The translations under genes were made by a program, and so were the position numbers. Of a stretch of 64,000 bases of DNA, positions 17,885 through 26,667 are shown one piece after another (the first letter of the stretch is position 1; each line of letters starts with the position of its first letter). The notes under the pieces are model-generated. The model was not told the origin of the DNA. It did not search any database and saw only the letters and a list, made by a program, of their open reading frames with translations. This DNA comes from UBA9662 sp002729415 (GTDB taxonomy: Bacteria; Poribacteria; WGA-4E; UBA9662), in the NCBI GenBank assembly GCA_002729415.1, contig PBXZ01000071.1, positions 1 through 64,000 on the forward strand, written 5' to 3'.

Positions 17885-18379
17885 ATGGCATTTGAGTTTT
17901 CTGAGGACAACAAACCGACGCTGGAAAATCTCATAAAGTGTTATCCGATCAAAGAAGCCGCTATGCTTCCTGCTCTACACTTAGCGCAGGAGCAAAATGG
18001 ATATATTACAGAAGAGGTTATGGCCTGCGTCGCTGAGGTTCTAGAGGTCTCAGTGATGAAAGTCAAAGACGTGGTAACCTTTTACCCGATGTTTTTTGAG
18101 GAACCGGTGGGTAAGTACGTCGTTCGTGTTTGTCACACATTACCGTGCGCACTACGGGATTGTAAAAAAGTGCTTGACCATTTAAAAGGGAAACTTGGTG
18201 TAGATGTTGCTGCCGAAAAAGATCTTTCAAAAGGAACGACGTCTGATGGGAGATTTACGCTGATGAAATCGGAATGTCTTGCTTCTTGTGATGTGGCTCC
18301 CGTTGTGATGATTAATGATGATCTTTACAAAAACCTTACACCGGAAAAGGTTGATGAAGTCTTAGACAGCTTAGATTAG
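17885..18379 (+). CDS. nuoE: NADH-quinone oxidoreductase subunit E
   Basis: 164 residues with a good ribosome site (GAGGAAAG) before ATG 17885. The thioredoxin-like [2Fe-2S] domain has Cys83 and Cys88 (CHTLPC, Cx4C) and Cys131 and Cys135 (CLASC, Cx3C), the full ligand set of cluster N1a. NuoE works with NuoF in the NADH-oxidising module at the tip of the peripheral arm. It lies between nuoD and nuoF with short gaps. Confidence 0.96.
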   Translation: MAFEFSEDNKPTLENLIKCYPIKEAAMLPALHLAQEQNGYITEEVMACVAEVLEVSVMKVKDVVTFYPMFFEEPVGKYVVRVCHTLPCALRDCKKVLDHLKGKLGVDVAAEKDLSKGTTSDGRFTLMKSECLASCDVAPVVMINDDLYKNLTPEKVDEVLDSLD

Positions 18380-18393
18380 AGACGTAGGAAAAC

Positions 18394-19866
18394 ATGATAC
18401 AGGAAAAACGGATTATATACGAGCATTTGGATGTGCCTGATATCTACACGTTTGATGTCTTTCGGCAATATGGCGGTTATCAGCGTTTTGAGAAAGCACT
18501 TAAGGAACTTCCTCCTGAGGAGATTTCCGACATGGTTTTACAGTCGGGGTTGAAAGGTCGTGGCGGTGCTGGCTTCTCTACAGGCCTAAAGTGGAGTTTT
18601 GTGCCTAGAGATATAGAGCCTCGTTATTTATGTTGTAATGCAGATGAAAGTGAGCCTGGGACCTTTAGTAACCGCTATATTCTGGAAAGGATACCACACC
18701 TATTGGTTGAAGGAATATTAATTTCCTGCTACGCTCTGGGTATCCACTCCTGCTATGTTTACGTTCGAGGCGAGTTTACGCTGGGAAAGAAAATGCTTGA
18801 TCGTGCAATTGAAGAAGCACGCAGTAATGGTTATCTAGGTGAAGATATTTTGGGTTCAGGTTTTAGCCTAGATATATATACCCATCCTGGTGCTGGTGCC
18901 TACATATGTGGGGAGGAAACTGGATTGATTGAATCACTTGAAGGTAAGCGGGGTCAACCTCGAGTGAAACCTCCGTTTCCTGCAGTTTCCGGCGTGTTTT
19001 CTAAACCGACTGTTGTCAACAATGTAGAAACTTTATGTAATATTCCCTTTATCGTTGATCAGGGAATTGAATGGTACACTGATATGGGAGTAACTTATGG
19101 TGATGCGCGGTTTGATCCGCCTAAGCCTGATCCAAATACCGGTACCAAACTTTATTGTGTTAGTGGTGATGTTGAGAATCCCGGAGTTTATGAGCTTGAA
19201 CTTGGCTTGACCTGTGATGAACTAATTGATGTTGCTGGTGGGGTTAAAGGTGACAGGATAAAAGCTGTGATCCCAGGTGGAAGCTCAGCACCAATTTTAA
19301 CAGATTATGAGCTTGATACCCGGATGGATTTTACCTCACTGACTTTGGCAAAGACAATGCTTGGTTCTGGTGGGATAATCGTATTGAATGAGACTCGTTC
19401 GATTGTGGATTCGTTGTTGAATATTATGGAATTTTATGCACATGAATCCTGTGGGCAGTGTACGCCTTGTCGGAATGGAACTCCGTGGGTAAGGGATATT
19501 GTCAAGAGAATCGCAAGCGGTGGTGGCAGGCAGACGAAAATTAAACGGCCTAGGTTCGGTATTACTGAAAGTGGCCGATGGGGAGATACGGGAGAAGTGG
19601 AAGAGGTCTATGAAGACCTTGAATTGCTTGAAAGTGTTGCCAACAATATTGCCAACGTTGATACTATGACGTGGGACACAATTTGTGTGTTTGGAATAGC
19701 TGTTTCGTGGCCTGCTGTTAGCTACCTTCGGAAATTTCGTCCGGAATTTGAAGCCTGTATTCGAGATGGCAAATGTACAGTGTTGCCAGTTGATGAAGCA
19801 ACCGTCACACCGGAGGAAAATTATGCTTATCAGCAGAGAATCATACCACAGGTCATTCAGGGATAA
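18394..19866 (+). CDS. nuoF: NADH-quinone oxidoreductase subunit F
   Basis: 490 residues, slightly longer than the usual ~430. GLKGRGGAGFSTGLKW binds FMN/NADH, YICGEETGLIESLEG follows, and the N3 [4Fe-4S] ligands are in ESCGQCTPCRNG plus the later Cys in TICVFG. It oxidises NADH and feeds electrons to NuoE/NuoG. Between the CxxCxxC motif and the last Cys there is an extra basic/acidic insertion of about 25 residues (GGGRQTKIKRPRFGITESGR region), which accounts for part of the extra length. The gene ends 8 bases before an unrelated dioxygenase gene. Confidence 0.95.
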   Translation: MIQEKRIIYEHLDVPDIYTFDVFRQYGGYQRFEKALKELPPEEISDMVLQSGLKGRGGAGFSTGLKWSFVPRDIEPRYLCCNADESEPGTFSNRYILERIPHLLVEGILISCYALGIHSCYVYVRGEFTLGKKMLDRAIEEARSNGYLGEDILGSGFSLDIYTHPGAGAYICGEETGLIESLEGKRGQPRVKPPFPAVSGVFSKPTVVNNVETLCNIPFIVDQGIEWYTDMGVTYGDARFDPPKPDPNTGTKLYCVSGDVENPGVYELELGLTCDELIDVAGGVKGDRIKAVIPGGSSAPILTDYELDTRMDFTSLTLAKTMLGSGGIIVLNETRSIVDSLLNIMEFYAHESCGQCTPCRNGTPWVRDIVKRIASGGGRQTKIKRPRFGITESGRWGDTGEVEEVYEDLELLESVANNIANVDTMTWDTICVFGIAVSWPAVSYLRKFRPEFEACIRDGKCTVLPVDEATVTPEENYAYQQRIIPQVIQG

Positions 19867-19874
19867 TTGAAATT

Positions 19875-20735
19875 ATGGCTTTGGCTGAAATGACTGATCG
19901 AGAGAAATTCCTCTTTGATCTTCAGGGTTTTCTCGTTGTTCCGGGATTTCTCAGTCAGGGTGAGCTTGATAGTCTGAACACGGCTGTTGATGCTAGCTTT
20001 GATCGCCGTGGTGAGGACGGTAACTCCAACATAGCGGACTCCGAAACGCTAGGTGGTACGCACAAGCGCGGAATGTATTCCGGCATGCTGAGTTGGCCGA
20101 AACCACATTGTCAGCCGTTTCGTGATCTCATTGTNCATACTAAGGCAATTCCTTATTTGAATACAATTCATGGTCGTGGTTGGNGACTTGATCATTCACC
20201 GTTTATTCTGACTTCTGATTATGGTACTGAAGGGTTGGTAATTCACGGGTCGACGGATCGTCACTTTGATGGTGCGCAATACTATACCTATAGAAATGGT
20301 CGGATGCGTTGTGGAATGGTTGTTCTGCAGTACCAGTTAGCGGATGTTTTTGAAGGTGACGGNGGGCTTTGTGTGATTCCTGGAAGCCACAAAGCTAATT
20401 TTTCTTGTCCTCAAAAAGTGAGGGANTGGGAGATTGATAAAAACGTTGTGTATAATGTTCCTTGCAAAGCGGGCGATCTGGTCATCTTTAGTGAATCTAC
20501 ACTCCATGGTACCATCCCTTGGTCAGCTACAGATCGGGAGCGAAGGTCTTTGCTCATTAGGTATTCACCGAAGTACCTGCACTTTGCAGGTGGATATTAN
20601 GATACCGAGTTTCCTGAATGGGTGAANGAGCTAACTGAAGCTCAGCGATCTGTTTTGGACCCTCCATACATTTATAATCGACCTTTAATTGAGGATGATG
20701 GCAAGACAGTTGTTCGGCCTCGTCGCGAAGGCTAA
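19875..20735 (+). CDS. Phytanoyl-CoA dioxygenase (PhyH) family protein
   Basis: 286 residues of a Fe(II)/2-oxoglutarate dioxygenase fold. GFLVVPGFLSQGELDSL is the PhyH start block; HFD in the RHFDGAQYYTY segment gives the His-x-Asp metal ligands, the second His is in STLHGTIPW, and the Arg in the following RRSLLIRYSP would hold 2-oxoglutarate. Family members hydroxylate varied small molecules, so the substrate is open. It sits inside the complex I operon, 8 bases after nuoF and 29 before nuoG, so it is expressed with respiration genes. No signal peptide is seen. PhyH-family genes are numerous in Poribacteria, so an insertion by duplication is plausible. Confidence 0.88.
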   Translation: MALAEMTDREKFLFDLQGFLVVPGFLSQGELDSLNTAVDASFDRRGEDGNSNIADSETLGGTHKRGMYSGMLSWPKPHCQPFRDLIXHTKAIPYLNTIHGRGWXLDHSPFILTSDYGTEGLVIHGSTDRHFDGAQYYTYRNGRMRCGMVVLQYQLADVFEGDXGLCVIPGSHKANFSCPQKVRXWEIDKNVVYNVPCKAGDLVIFSESTLHGTIPWSATDRERRSLLIRYSPKYLHFAGGYXDTEFPEWVXELTEAQRSVLDPPYIYNRPLIEDDGKTVVRPRREG

Positions 20736-20764
20736 AGTATAGTTGATATGAGAAANGTACTGTA

Positions 20765-22411
20765 ATGGCATTTATCAAATTAAATGACCTCGAGCTTGAA
20801 GTGGAAGATGGAATGAATATCATTCAGGTTGCTCAACANGTTGGTATTGAAGTTCCTCATTACTGTTTCCATTCAGGCCTATCTCGACCGGCTAATTGTC
20901 GAATGTGTTTAGTTGAACCGCATGAGTTTTTCCCTCCAGCTGGTAAGATTGTGCCAGCNCGNCANCTCGCTACGGGTTGTACGACAACGGTGAGAACGGC
21001 GCCAGAAGACAGNAANTTGGAAGGTAANTATGATTTTATTGTTCGCACAGANTCCCCNCGTGTCAAAAAGGCCCGTGAGAATATCTTGGAGTTTTTGCTG
21101 ATTCANCATCCGCTTGATTGTCCGGTCTGCGANCAAGCAGGTGAATGTAAGTTGCAAGATTTTAGTTTTAANCATGGGCGTGGAACAAGTCGGTATATTG
21201 AAGTGAAGAATGTACCACCNAAGAAGGATCTTGGGCCAGAGGTTCTTCTCTATTCGACTCGCTGTATTGTTTGTACCCGTTGTATTCGTTTTTGTGATGA
21301 AGTAACAGGCACTGGTGAGTTAGGCATCGTTCATCGTGGATCGAAGAACGAAATTGATATTCCCAGAAAACANGATGGAACACCAACACAATTGCTTGAT
21401 AATAAATTGTCTGGAAATGTTGTTGATATCTGTCCTGTTGGGGCTTTGAAGAGTAAGGATTTTTTGTTCAAATCACGTCCTTGGTTCATGAAGACTGTTA
21501 ACACGGTTTGTGCTGGATGCAGCGTTGGNTGTAATATTACTTTGGATTTTAAGGATGATGGTGTGTATCGTTTGAAACCACGTTATCATGAACATATTAA
21601 TCAACATTGGATGTGTGATGATGGACGCCTTGGTTATCATTATGTGAATAGTGAAGATCGTCTTCAAACACCTATGAAACGTGTTGATGGCAGTTTGGTT
21701 CCAACGTCATGGGCTGATGCGTTCAGTATAATCTTAGAGCAATTATCCGCAATCGATTCTGATTCAATGGCTATTGTCGGATCCTCCCAAATTACCAATG
21801 AAGAGAATTATCTTCTCCGGAAACTCGCGGATCAGCTTGAAGTTGGTACCATCGGGCTATTTGGCAGGAAATTGGGTGATGAGTATGTGTATCCAAAGTT
21901 TACAATTGAAGCTGATAAGAATCCAAATACTCGTGGTGCGAAGGATATGCTGTGTCAGGATGAAACCGAAGTGCGGGAAGATGAGCCGCTCTGGACCGCT
22001 TTGTCAGACAAGAAGTTTGTTTATCTGATAAATGGTGCGCCTGAACGGCCCATTGATGAAACTGAATGTGATGTTTTAGAAAAAATTGGATTTTTGGTGG
22101 TTCAGGATGTTTTGTTGTCTGAGGTGGCTGAATTGGCTGATATCGTATTACCGGGAGCAACTTTTGCTGAGAAGGATGGTTCCTTCACCAACTCTAAGGG
22201 ATGGATACANCGCATCCGGAAATCTATTAGTGCTCCAGGACAAGCACAACCTGATTGGGAGATCATTCAGCAGATTGTTAAGAAACTTGGTGGTGATATC
22301 GACTATAATTTCGTTGGTGAAATCGCGTTGGAAATAGCTGAAAAAGTGGTTGGTTATCAGGATGCAAGTCATCAGAAGATTGGCGATCAAGGCATTTTGG
22401 TTAATAGCTAA
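20765..22411 (+). CDS. nuoG: NADH-quinone oxidoreductase subunit G, short form
   Basis: 548 residues against about 780-910 in many bacteria. All iron-sulfur motifs are present: the N1b [2Fe-2S] cysteines (HYCFHSG...NCRMCLVE), N5 HPLDCPVC-x-QAGEC (Hx3Cx2Cx5C), N4 CIVCTRCIRFC with DICPVGAL, and an extra CAGCSVGC...WMC with 27 residues between, which is the Cx2Cx3Cx27C motif of cluster N7. The molybdopterin-oxidoreductase-like C-terminal part is shortened, retaining the ADIVLPGATFAEKDGSFTN block. It carries electrons from NuoE/F towards NuoI/B. Several Ns fall in the reading frame but no stop is seen. Confidence 0.93.
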   Translation: MAFIKLNDLELEVEDGMNIIQVAQXVGIEVPHYCFHSGLSRPANCRMCLVEPHEFFPPAGKIVPXXXLATGCTTTVRTAPEDXXLEGXYDFIVRTXSXRVKKARENILEFLLIXHPLDCPVCXQAGECKLQDFSFXHGRGTSRYIEVKNVPXKKDLGPEVLLYSTRCIVCTRCIRFCDEVTGTGELGIVHRGSKNEIDIPRKXDGTPTQLLDNKLSGNVVDICPVGALKSKDFLFKSRPWFMKTVNTVCAGCSVXCNITLDFKDDGVYRLKPRYHEHINQHWMCDDGRLGYHYVNSEDRLQTPMKRVDGSLVPTSWADAFSIILEQLSAIDSDSMAIVGSSQITNEENYLLRKLADQLEVGTIGLFGRKLGDEYVYPKFTIEADKNPNTRGAKDMLCQDETEVREDEPLWTALSDKKFVYLINGAPERPIDETECDVLEKIGFLVVQDVLLSEVAELADIVLPGATFAEKDGSFTNSKGWIXRIRKSISAPGQAQPDWEIIQQIVKKLGGDIDYNFVGEIALEIAEKVVGYQDASHQKIGDQGILVNS

Positions 22412-22436
22412 GTATTGATGATCAATGGTTTGAGGT

Positions 22437-22472
22437 GCGAGTGAGGGTAGTCTGGCGCTTTGCTCGCTTTTT
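22437..22472 (+). terminator. Weak hairpin with T-run between nuoG and nuoH
   Basis: GCGAG (22437-22441) can pair with CTCGC (22463-22467), followed directly by TTTTT. The stem is only five base pairs with a long loop, so it is at best an attenuator. The gap between nuoG and nuoH (98 bases) is the largest inside the complex I cluster. Confidence 0.25.
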
Positions 22473-22509
22473 GTGTGCGAAAAATTGAGTGGAATAGCGT
22501 TAGAAAACT

Positions 22510-23718
22510 ATGGAAAATTTGCCTTTAAGCTTAGTTCTTATTAGTTCTATCATCAAGATCCTTATCATTGTGCATATGCTGCTGATTGGTGTGATGGGGA
22601 TGATCTGGGCGGAACGCAGAGTCAGCGCTTGGATTCAAGATCGCTATGGGCCAAATCGTGTAGGACCACAGGGACTCCTGCAACCAATTGCTGATGGAAT
22701 AAAATTTTTACTCAAAGAGGATCTTATACCGGAGCATGTTGACAAAGTTGTTTATATCNTTGCGCCGGCTATTATTTTGATCCCAGCTTTAATTACCTGC
22801 GCAGTTGTTCCTTTCGGNAGTGAAATTCCAGTGTCATGGGATGGTCAAGAATACAGAATTCCGCTTCAGATTGCTGACATTGATATCGGGATACTTTACA
22901 TTTTGGCTATTACATCACTTGGAGTCTATGGAGTAGTACTTGGTGCATGGGCTTCTAACAATAAATATTCGTTTCTTGGCGGACTACGGGCGTCCGCTCA
23001 GATGNTTAGCTACGAATTGCCGCTTGGGCTTTCAATTGTTGGTGTGTTGATGCTGAGTGAGTCGCTGAGACTAAGAGAGATTGTCTTGGCACAATCCAGC
23101 TTCCTTCACTGGAATTTCTTGACACATTTTCCCTCCTTTCTAGTTTTTATCATTGCTGTATTTGCAGAAACGAACCGCTTGCCTTTTGATCTCGCTGAAG
23201 CAGAGCAAGAACTTGTTGGCGGCTACCATACGGAATATAGTAGCATGAAGTTTGCCATGTATTTCATGGCNGAATATATGCACATGATAGTTGGATCAGT
23301 GGTAGTGGTTGTCCTTTTCTTGGGCGGATGGTATTTCCCAGGNTTAGAAAAANTAGTTGATTCNGGAACNCTTGTCGGCGGGTTGCTTTCGTTTATTATT
23401 GTATTTGTTAAAACATCATTTTTCCTTTTCTTCTTTATTTGGGTTCGTTGGTCANTGCCCCGTTTTCGCTATGATCAACTGATGAACCTCGGTTGGAAGG
23501 TNTTGTTGCCGATTGCATTAACTTCGATCGTGGTAACAGCTGTTGTGTGGGTAGNTAGTGAATCTAGGTTATGGGTTGGTATCTTCAACGTTATTTCTGC
23601 TGTAGTTGTTACTTCGGTTGTCACGACTCTGGTGTCGATGAGAAGCAAGTCTAAGGTTGTTATAGAAGACGATTTAGACATTGTTAGTGGTGANTCTCCA
23701 AGTTTTATGACCCGATAA
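22510..23718 (+). CDS. nuoH: NADH-quinone oxidoreductase subunit H
   Basis: 402 residues, about eight membrane helices. WAERRVSAWIQDRYGPNRVGPQGLLQP and AETNRLPFDLAEAEQELVGGYHTEYSS (in part) are the two signatures of NuoH/ND1, which forms the entrance of the quinone channel and the first proton route; the acidic residues of the second motif are intact. The C-terminal tail of about 40 residues is hydrophilic and variable. nuoI normally follows nuoH but is absent here; nuoJ starts 20 bases later. Confidence 0.95.
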   Translation: MENLPLSLVLISSIIKILIIVHMLLIGVMGMIWAERRVSAWIQDRYGPNRVGPQGLLQPIADGIKFLLKEDLIPEHVDKVVYIXAPAIILIPALITCAVVPFXSEIPVSWDGQEYRIPLQIADIDIGILYILAITSLGVYGVVLGAWASNNKYSFLGGLRASAQMXSYELPLGLSIVGVLMLSESLRLREIVLAQSSFLHWNFLTHFPSFLVFIIAVFAETNRLPFDLAEAEQELVGGYHTEYSSMKFAMYFMXEYMHMIVGSVVVVVLFLGGWYFPXLEKXVDXGXLVGGLLSFIIVFVKTSFFLFFFIWVRWSXPRFRYDQLMNLGWKXLLPIALTSIVVTAVVWVXSESRLWVGIFNVISAVVVTSVVTTLVSMRSKSKVVIEDDLDIVSGXSPSFMTR

Positions 23719-23738
23719 ATTNAGGAAAAGTNCTCGTT

Positions 23739-24386
23739 ATGGTGTTATTAGTAATTTTTGGCTTAGTAGCGATTTGTTCCGCAATATGTGTTGTAGCTTT
23801 TAAGAATCCGATTCATAGTGCGTTAGCTCTAATTTTGACCTTCTTCTCGCAAGCGGGTTTGTTTATCGCACTTGGCGCCCATTTTGTTGCAGCTGTTCAG
23901 GTGATTGTCTATGCAGGTGCGATTATGGTGCTTTTTTTGTTTGTGATCATGCTCCTAAATTTGGGTAGTCTCCAGGATACAGCACGTCAGAATATTAGTG
24001 CGATCAAGATCTTTGTGTTGGTGTTAGCCGTTTTACTGGCTATCGAAGGGATTACGGTTGCTCGGTATGTCGATCAAAATGGTGGTGTCATCAAGAAACA
24101 AAGTACCGATGTCATTATTCAGAGGTTGAAGGACGATTTCAAGATGAGCGATGAAGACATTAAACATTCNGTTGAAGAACTGTATGGAAAAGGCACCTCA
24201 GTATCNAATTTAACCAGTGTTCAAGTAACTGGATTAGTTCATGGTGAAATGGGGAAAACTGAACGAATAGGGACTCTTTTGTTCAGCAAATTTGTTCTTC
24301 CTTTTGAAGTGACTTCATTTATACTCATTGCAGCTCTTATTGGTGTTATTNCTATTGTTAACAGAGAACCGCAAGAAGCTGCATGA
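23739..24386 (+). CDS. nuoJ: NADH-quinone oxidoreductase subunit J
   Basis: 215 residues with five predicted membrane helices. NPIHSALALILTFFSQAGLFI and FVAAVQVIVYAGAIMVLFLFVIMLLN (in part) are the NuoJ/ND6 blocks; the second forms the helix with a pi-bulge that changes state during turnover. A soluble loop of about 65 residues between helices 4 and 5 (SDEDIKH region) is longer than usual. Part of the membrane arm between NuoH and NuoK. Confidence 0.93.
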   Translation: MVLLVIFGLVAICSAICVVAFKNPIHSALALILTFFSQAGLFIALGAHFVAAVQVIVYAGAIMVLFLFVIMLLNLGSLQDTARQNISAIKIFVLVLAVLLAIEGITVARYVDQNGGVIKKQSTDVIIQRLKDDFKMSDEDIKHXVEELYGKGTSVXNLTSVQVTGLVHGEMGKTERIGTLLFSKFVLPFEVTSFILIAALIGVIXIVNREPQEAA

Positions 24387-24448
24387 GATTATGTCCAGTT
24401 AAAGAACTAATTAATTAAGATTGTCTTAGGTTATTTAAAGTCAGAATT

Positions 24449-24748
24449 ATGTTACTACAGTACTACATGGTTTTAAGTGCATTGCTTTTCACTATTGGGG
24501 TTATAGGTGTCTTGGTTCGTAGGAACGCGATTATTATTTTTATGTGTATTGAGATAATGCTGAATGCTGCCAATTTGTTGTTTGTCGCTTTCTCTCGGGA
24601 ATTGGGGGATTCTTCTGGGCAGGTTATCGTTTTTTTCGTCATGACGGTTGCTGCTGCTGAAGTGGCCATCGGATTAGCAATCATCGTTAGTGTTTTTAAG
24701 AACCATGCGACTGTCAATGTAGATGAAATTAAGTCGATGAAGGGGTAG
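24449..24748 (+). CDS. nuoK: NADH-quinone oxidoreductase subunit K
   Basis: 99 residues and three membrane helices, standard for NuoK/ND4L. Helix 2 has the conserved Glu in CIEIMLNAANLLFVAF and helix 3 has the conserved Glu in VAAAEVAIGLAIIVSVF, both on the proton path. It follows nuoJ by 62 bases and precedes nuoL by 14. Confidence 0.95.
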   Translation: MLLQYYMVLSALLFTIGVIGVLVRRNAIIIFMCIEIMLNAANLLFVAFSRELGDSSGQVIVFFVMTVAAAEVAIGLAIIVSVFKNHATVNVDEIKSMKG

Positions 24749-24762
24749 TTGAAGGGGATTTC

Positions 24763-26664
24763 ATGTCATCAACGATAATTTTACTTCTGATTTCACCGTT
24801 GGTTGGCTTTCTCATCAATGGGGTTTTCGGTAAGTTGATAGGGAAAGCAAGTAGTGTGATTGCTTGTGTNGCTATCCTGATATCCTTGGTTTGTTCTNTA
24901 TTATTGTTTTCTGAAATTAGCAGTAGTANGGCAAATGGAGCCATTTCTTATTCTGATGGTTCTTTGTATGAATGGATTTCTGCTGGTGACCTTTCGGTTG
25001 AAATCGGTATTCGTGTTGACTCTTTAACCTTAGTCATGCTGTTGGTAATCACTGGGGTTGGATTTTTGATCCATGTGTATTCGATTGGCTATATGCACGG
25101 NGACCCGGGGTACGCACGCTATTTTTCATATCTTAATTTGTTTGTGTTTTCAATGCTTATTCTTGTTTTAGCCAATAACTATGTCATGATGTTTATTGGT
25201 TGGGAAGGTGTTGGTCTNTGCTCCTATTTGCTGATTGGTTTTTGGTATGAGAAGAAGTCCGCAACTGATGCCGGTAAGAAAGCCTTTATTGTTAATCGAA
25301 TTGGTGATTTTGGGTTTTTGCTTGGAATGTTCACGCTTTTTGCCGCCTTTGGTTCCTTTNGATTTGAGAAGATCTTTCACGATGCAGAGATGGGGNATTA
25401 NGTAAAGATNTTTGGAGAGAATACTCTAAAAATTGCAACGCTACTTCTGTTCGTTGGCGCCATCGGGAAATCAGCGCAAATCCCACTCTATGTTTGGCTG
25501 CCTGATGCGATGGAAGGGCCAACACCTGTTAGCGCATTGATCCATGCTGCTACAATGGTTACTGCTGGAGTTTATATGATTGCTCGATCCTCAGTTTTGT
25601 TCACTCTCGCCGAAACTGGGGTTTACGTCGCTTGGATAGGGGTTTTAACTGCGTTATTGGCAGCCACGATGGCAATAACAGCAAACGACATCAAGCGGGT
25701 GTTGGCCTACTCCACGGTAAGTCAATTGGGTTATATGATGGTTGGAGTAGGTGTTGGAGCTTATGTTTCAGGCATTTTTCATTTGGTGACTCATGCTTTT
25801 TTTAAAGGGTTAATGTTTTTGGCTGCGGGAAGNGTGATGCATGCAATGTCAAATGAATTGGATATGCGGAAAATGGGAGGGTTAAAGTCGAAGTTGCCNG
25901 TTACNTACTGGACGTTTTTGGCTGGAGCATTGGCGATTGCTGGCGTTCCGGGATTAAGTGGGTTCTGGAGTAAAGATGAGATTCTACATTCGGCTTGGGA
26001 TNGTGGGCATCATGCGGTTTTCTTCCTCGGGTTGGTGACAGCAGCACTGACAGCTTTTTACATGTTTCGGTTAATCTTCGTGACTTTTCATGGACAGTCT
26101 CGCGTGGATCCGCATGTCGAGTCACATCTGCACGAATCGCCTCCTGTTATGTGGGTACCATTNGTAGCGTTGGCTGTTCCGTCTTTGTTTATTGGCTTAG
26201 TTTTAGGTTGGGGTGGGCATGACAGTGCCTTCCATCATTTTCTGGGTGATGTGTTTTATGCCACGGGGCATCAAGAACAACCCAGTTCATCCCTNCCATT
26301 CATGTTGATTTCAACNATTGTCGCTTTTTTTGGGATTATATCGGCTTATATTCTTTACAGTAAGGATTCACCAAAAGACGAGCCTGAGAATTTCACGATG
26401 GAATTGTTAACCAACAAGTATTATATCGACGAAATATATGACGCTGTCGTTGTTAAACCCATAAAAGGTATATCGCAATATGGACTGTGGAGAATCGTGG
26501 ATGTGGTTATCATCGACTTCCTTTGTGTGGGAGGCGTTTCACTTTTAACACGNGGTATAGGTGGATNACTAAGATATATTCAAACTGGAATCGTCCAGTC
26601 TTATATATTGTCAATGGTTATTGGTATTGTGTTGTTCTTAGGCTATTATTTATTCGTGAGGTAA
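24763..26664 (+). CDS. nuoL: NADH-quinone oxidoreductase subunit L
   Basis: 633 residues, the usual length for the distal antiporter-like subunit with its long lateral helix. GWEGVGXCSYLLIGFWY contains the conserved Glu of helix 5, PLYVWLPDAMEGPTPVSALIHAATMVTAG is the broken-helix Lys/His region (quoted in part), and AYSTVSQLGYMMVGVG follows. The C-terminal region ends in a membrane helix. It should pump one ion per cycle. It is followed by nuoM with only three bases between. Confidence 0.95.
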   Translation: MSSTIILLLISPLVGFLINGVFGKLIGKASSVIACXAILISLVCSXLLFSEISSSXANGAISYSDGSLYEWISAGDLSVEIGIRVDSLTLVMLLVITGVGFLIHVYSIGYMHXDPGYARYFSYLNLFVFSMLILVLANNYVMMFIGWEGVGXCSYLLIGFWYEKKSATDAGKKAFIVNRIGDFGFLLGMFTLFAAFGSFXFEKIFHDAEMGXXVKXFGENTLKIATLLLFVGAIGKSAQIPLYVWLPDAMEGPTPVSALIHAATMVTAGVYMIARSSVLFTLAETGVYVAWIGVLTALLAATMAITANDIKRVLAYSTVSQLGYMMVGVGVGAYVSGIFHLVTHAFFKGLMFLAAGXVMHAMSNELDMRKMGGLKSKLXVXYWTFLAGALAIAGVPGLSGFWSKDEILHSAWDXGHHAVFFLGLVTAALTAFYMFRLIFVTFHGQSRVDPHVESHLHESPPVMWVPXVALAVPSLFIGLVLGWGGHDSAFHHFLGDVFYATGHQEQPSSSXPFMLISXIVAFFGIISAYILYSKDSPKDEPENFTMELLTNKYYIDEIYDAVVVKPIKGISQYGLWRIVDVVIIDFLCVGGVSLLTXGIGGXLRYIQTGIVQSYILSMVIGIVLFLGYYLFVR

Positions 26665-26667
26665 TTT

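Noticed and set aside
19875..20735. The dioxygenase-like gene as a misread part of nuoG or nuoF
   Set aside because: It has its own start, stop and complete PhyH ligand set, and both neighbours are complete.
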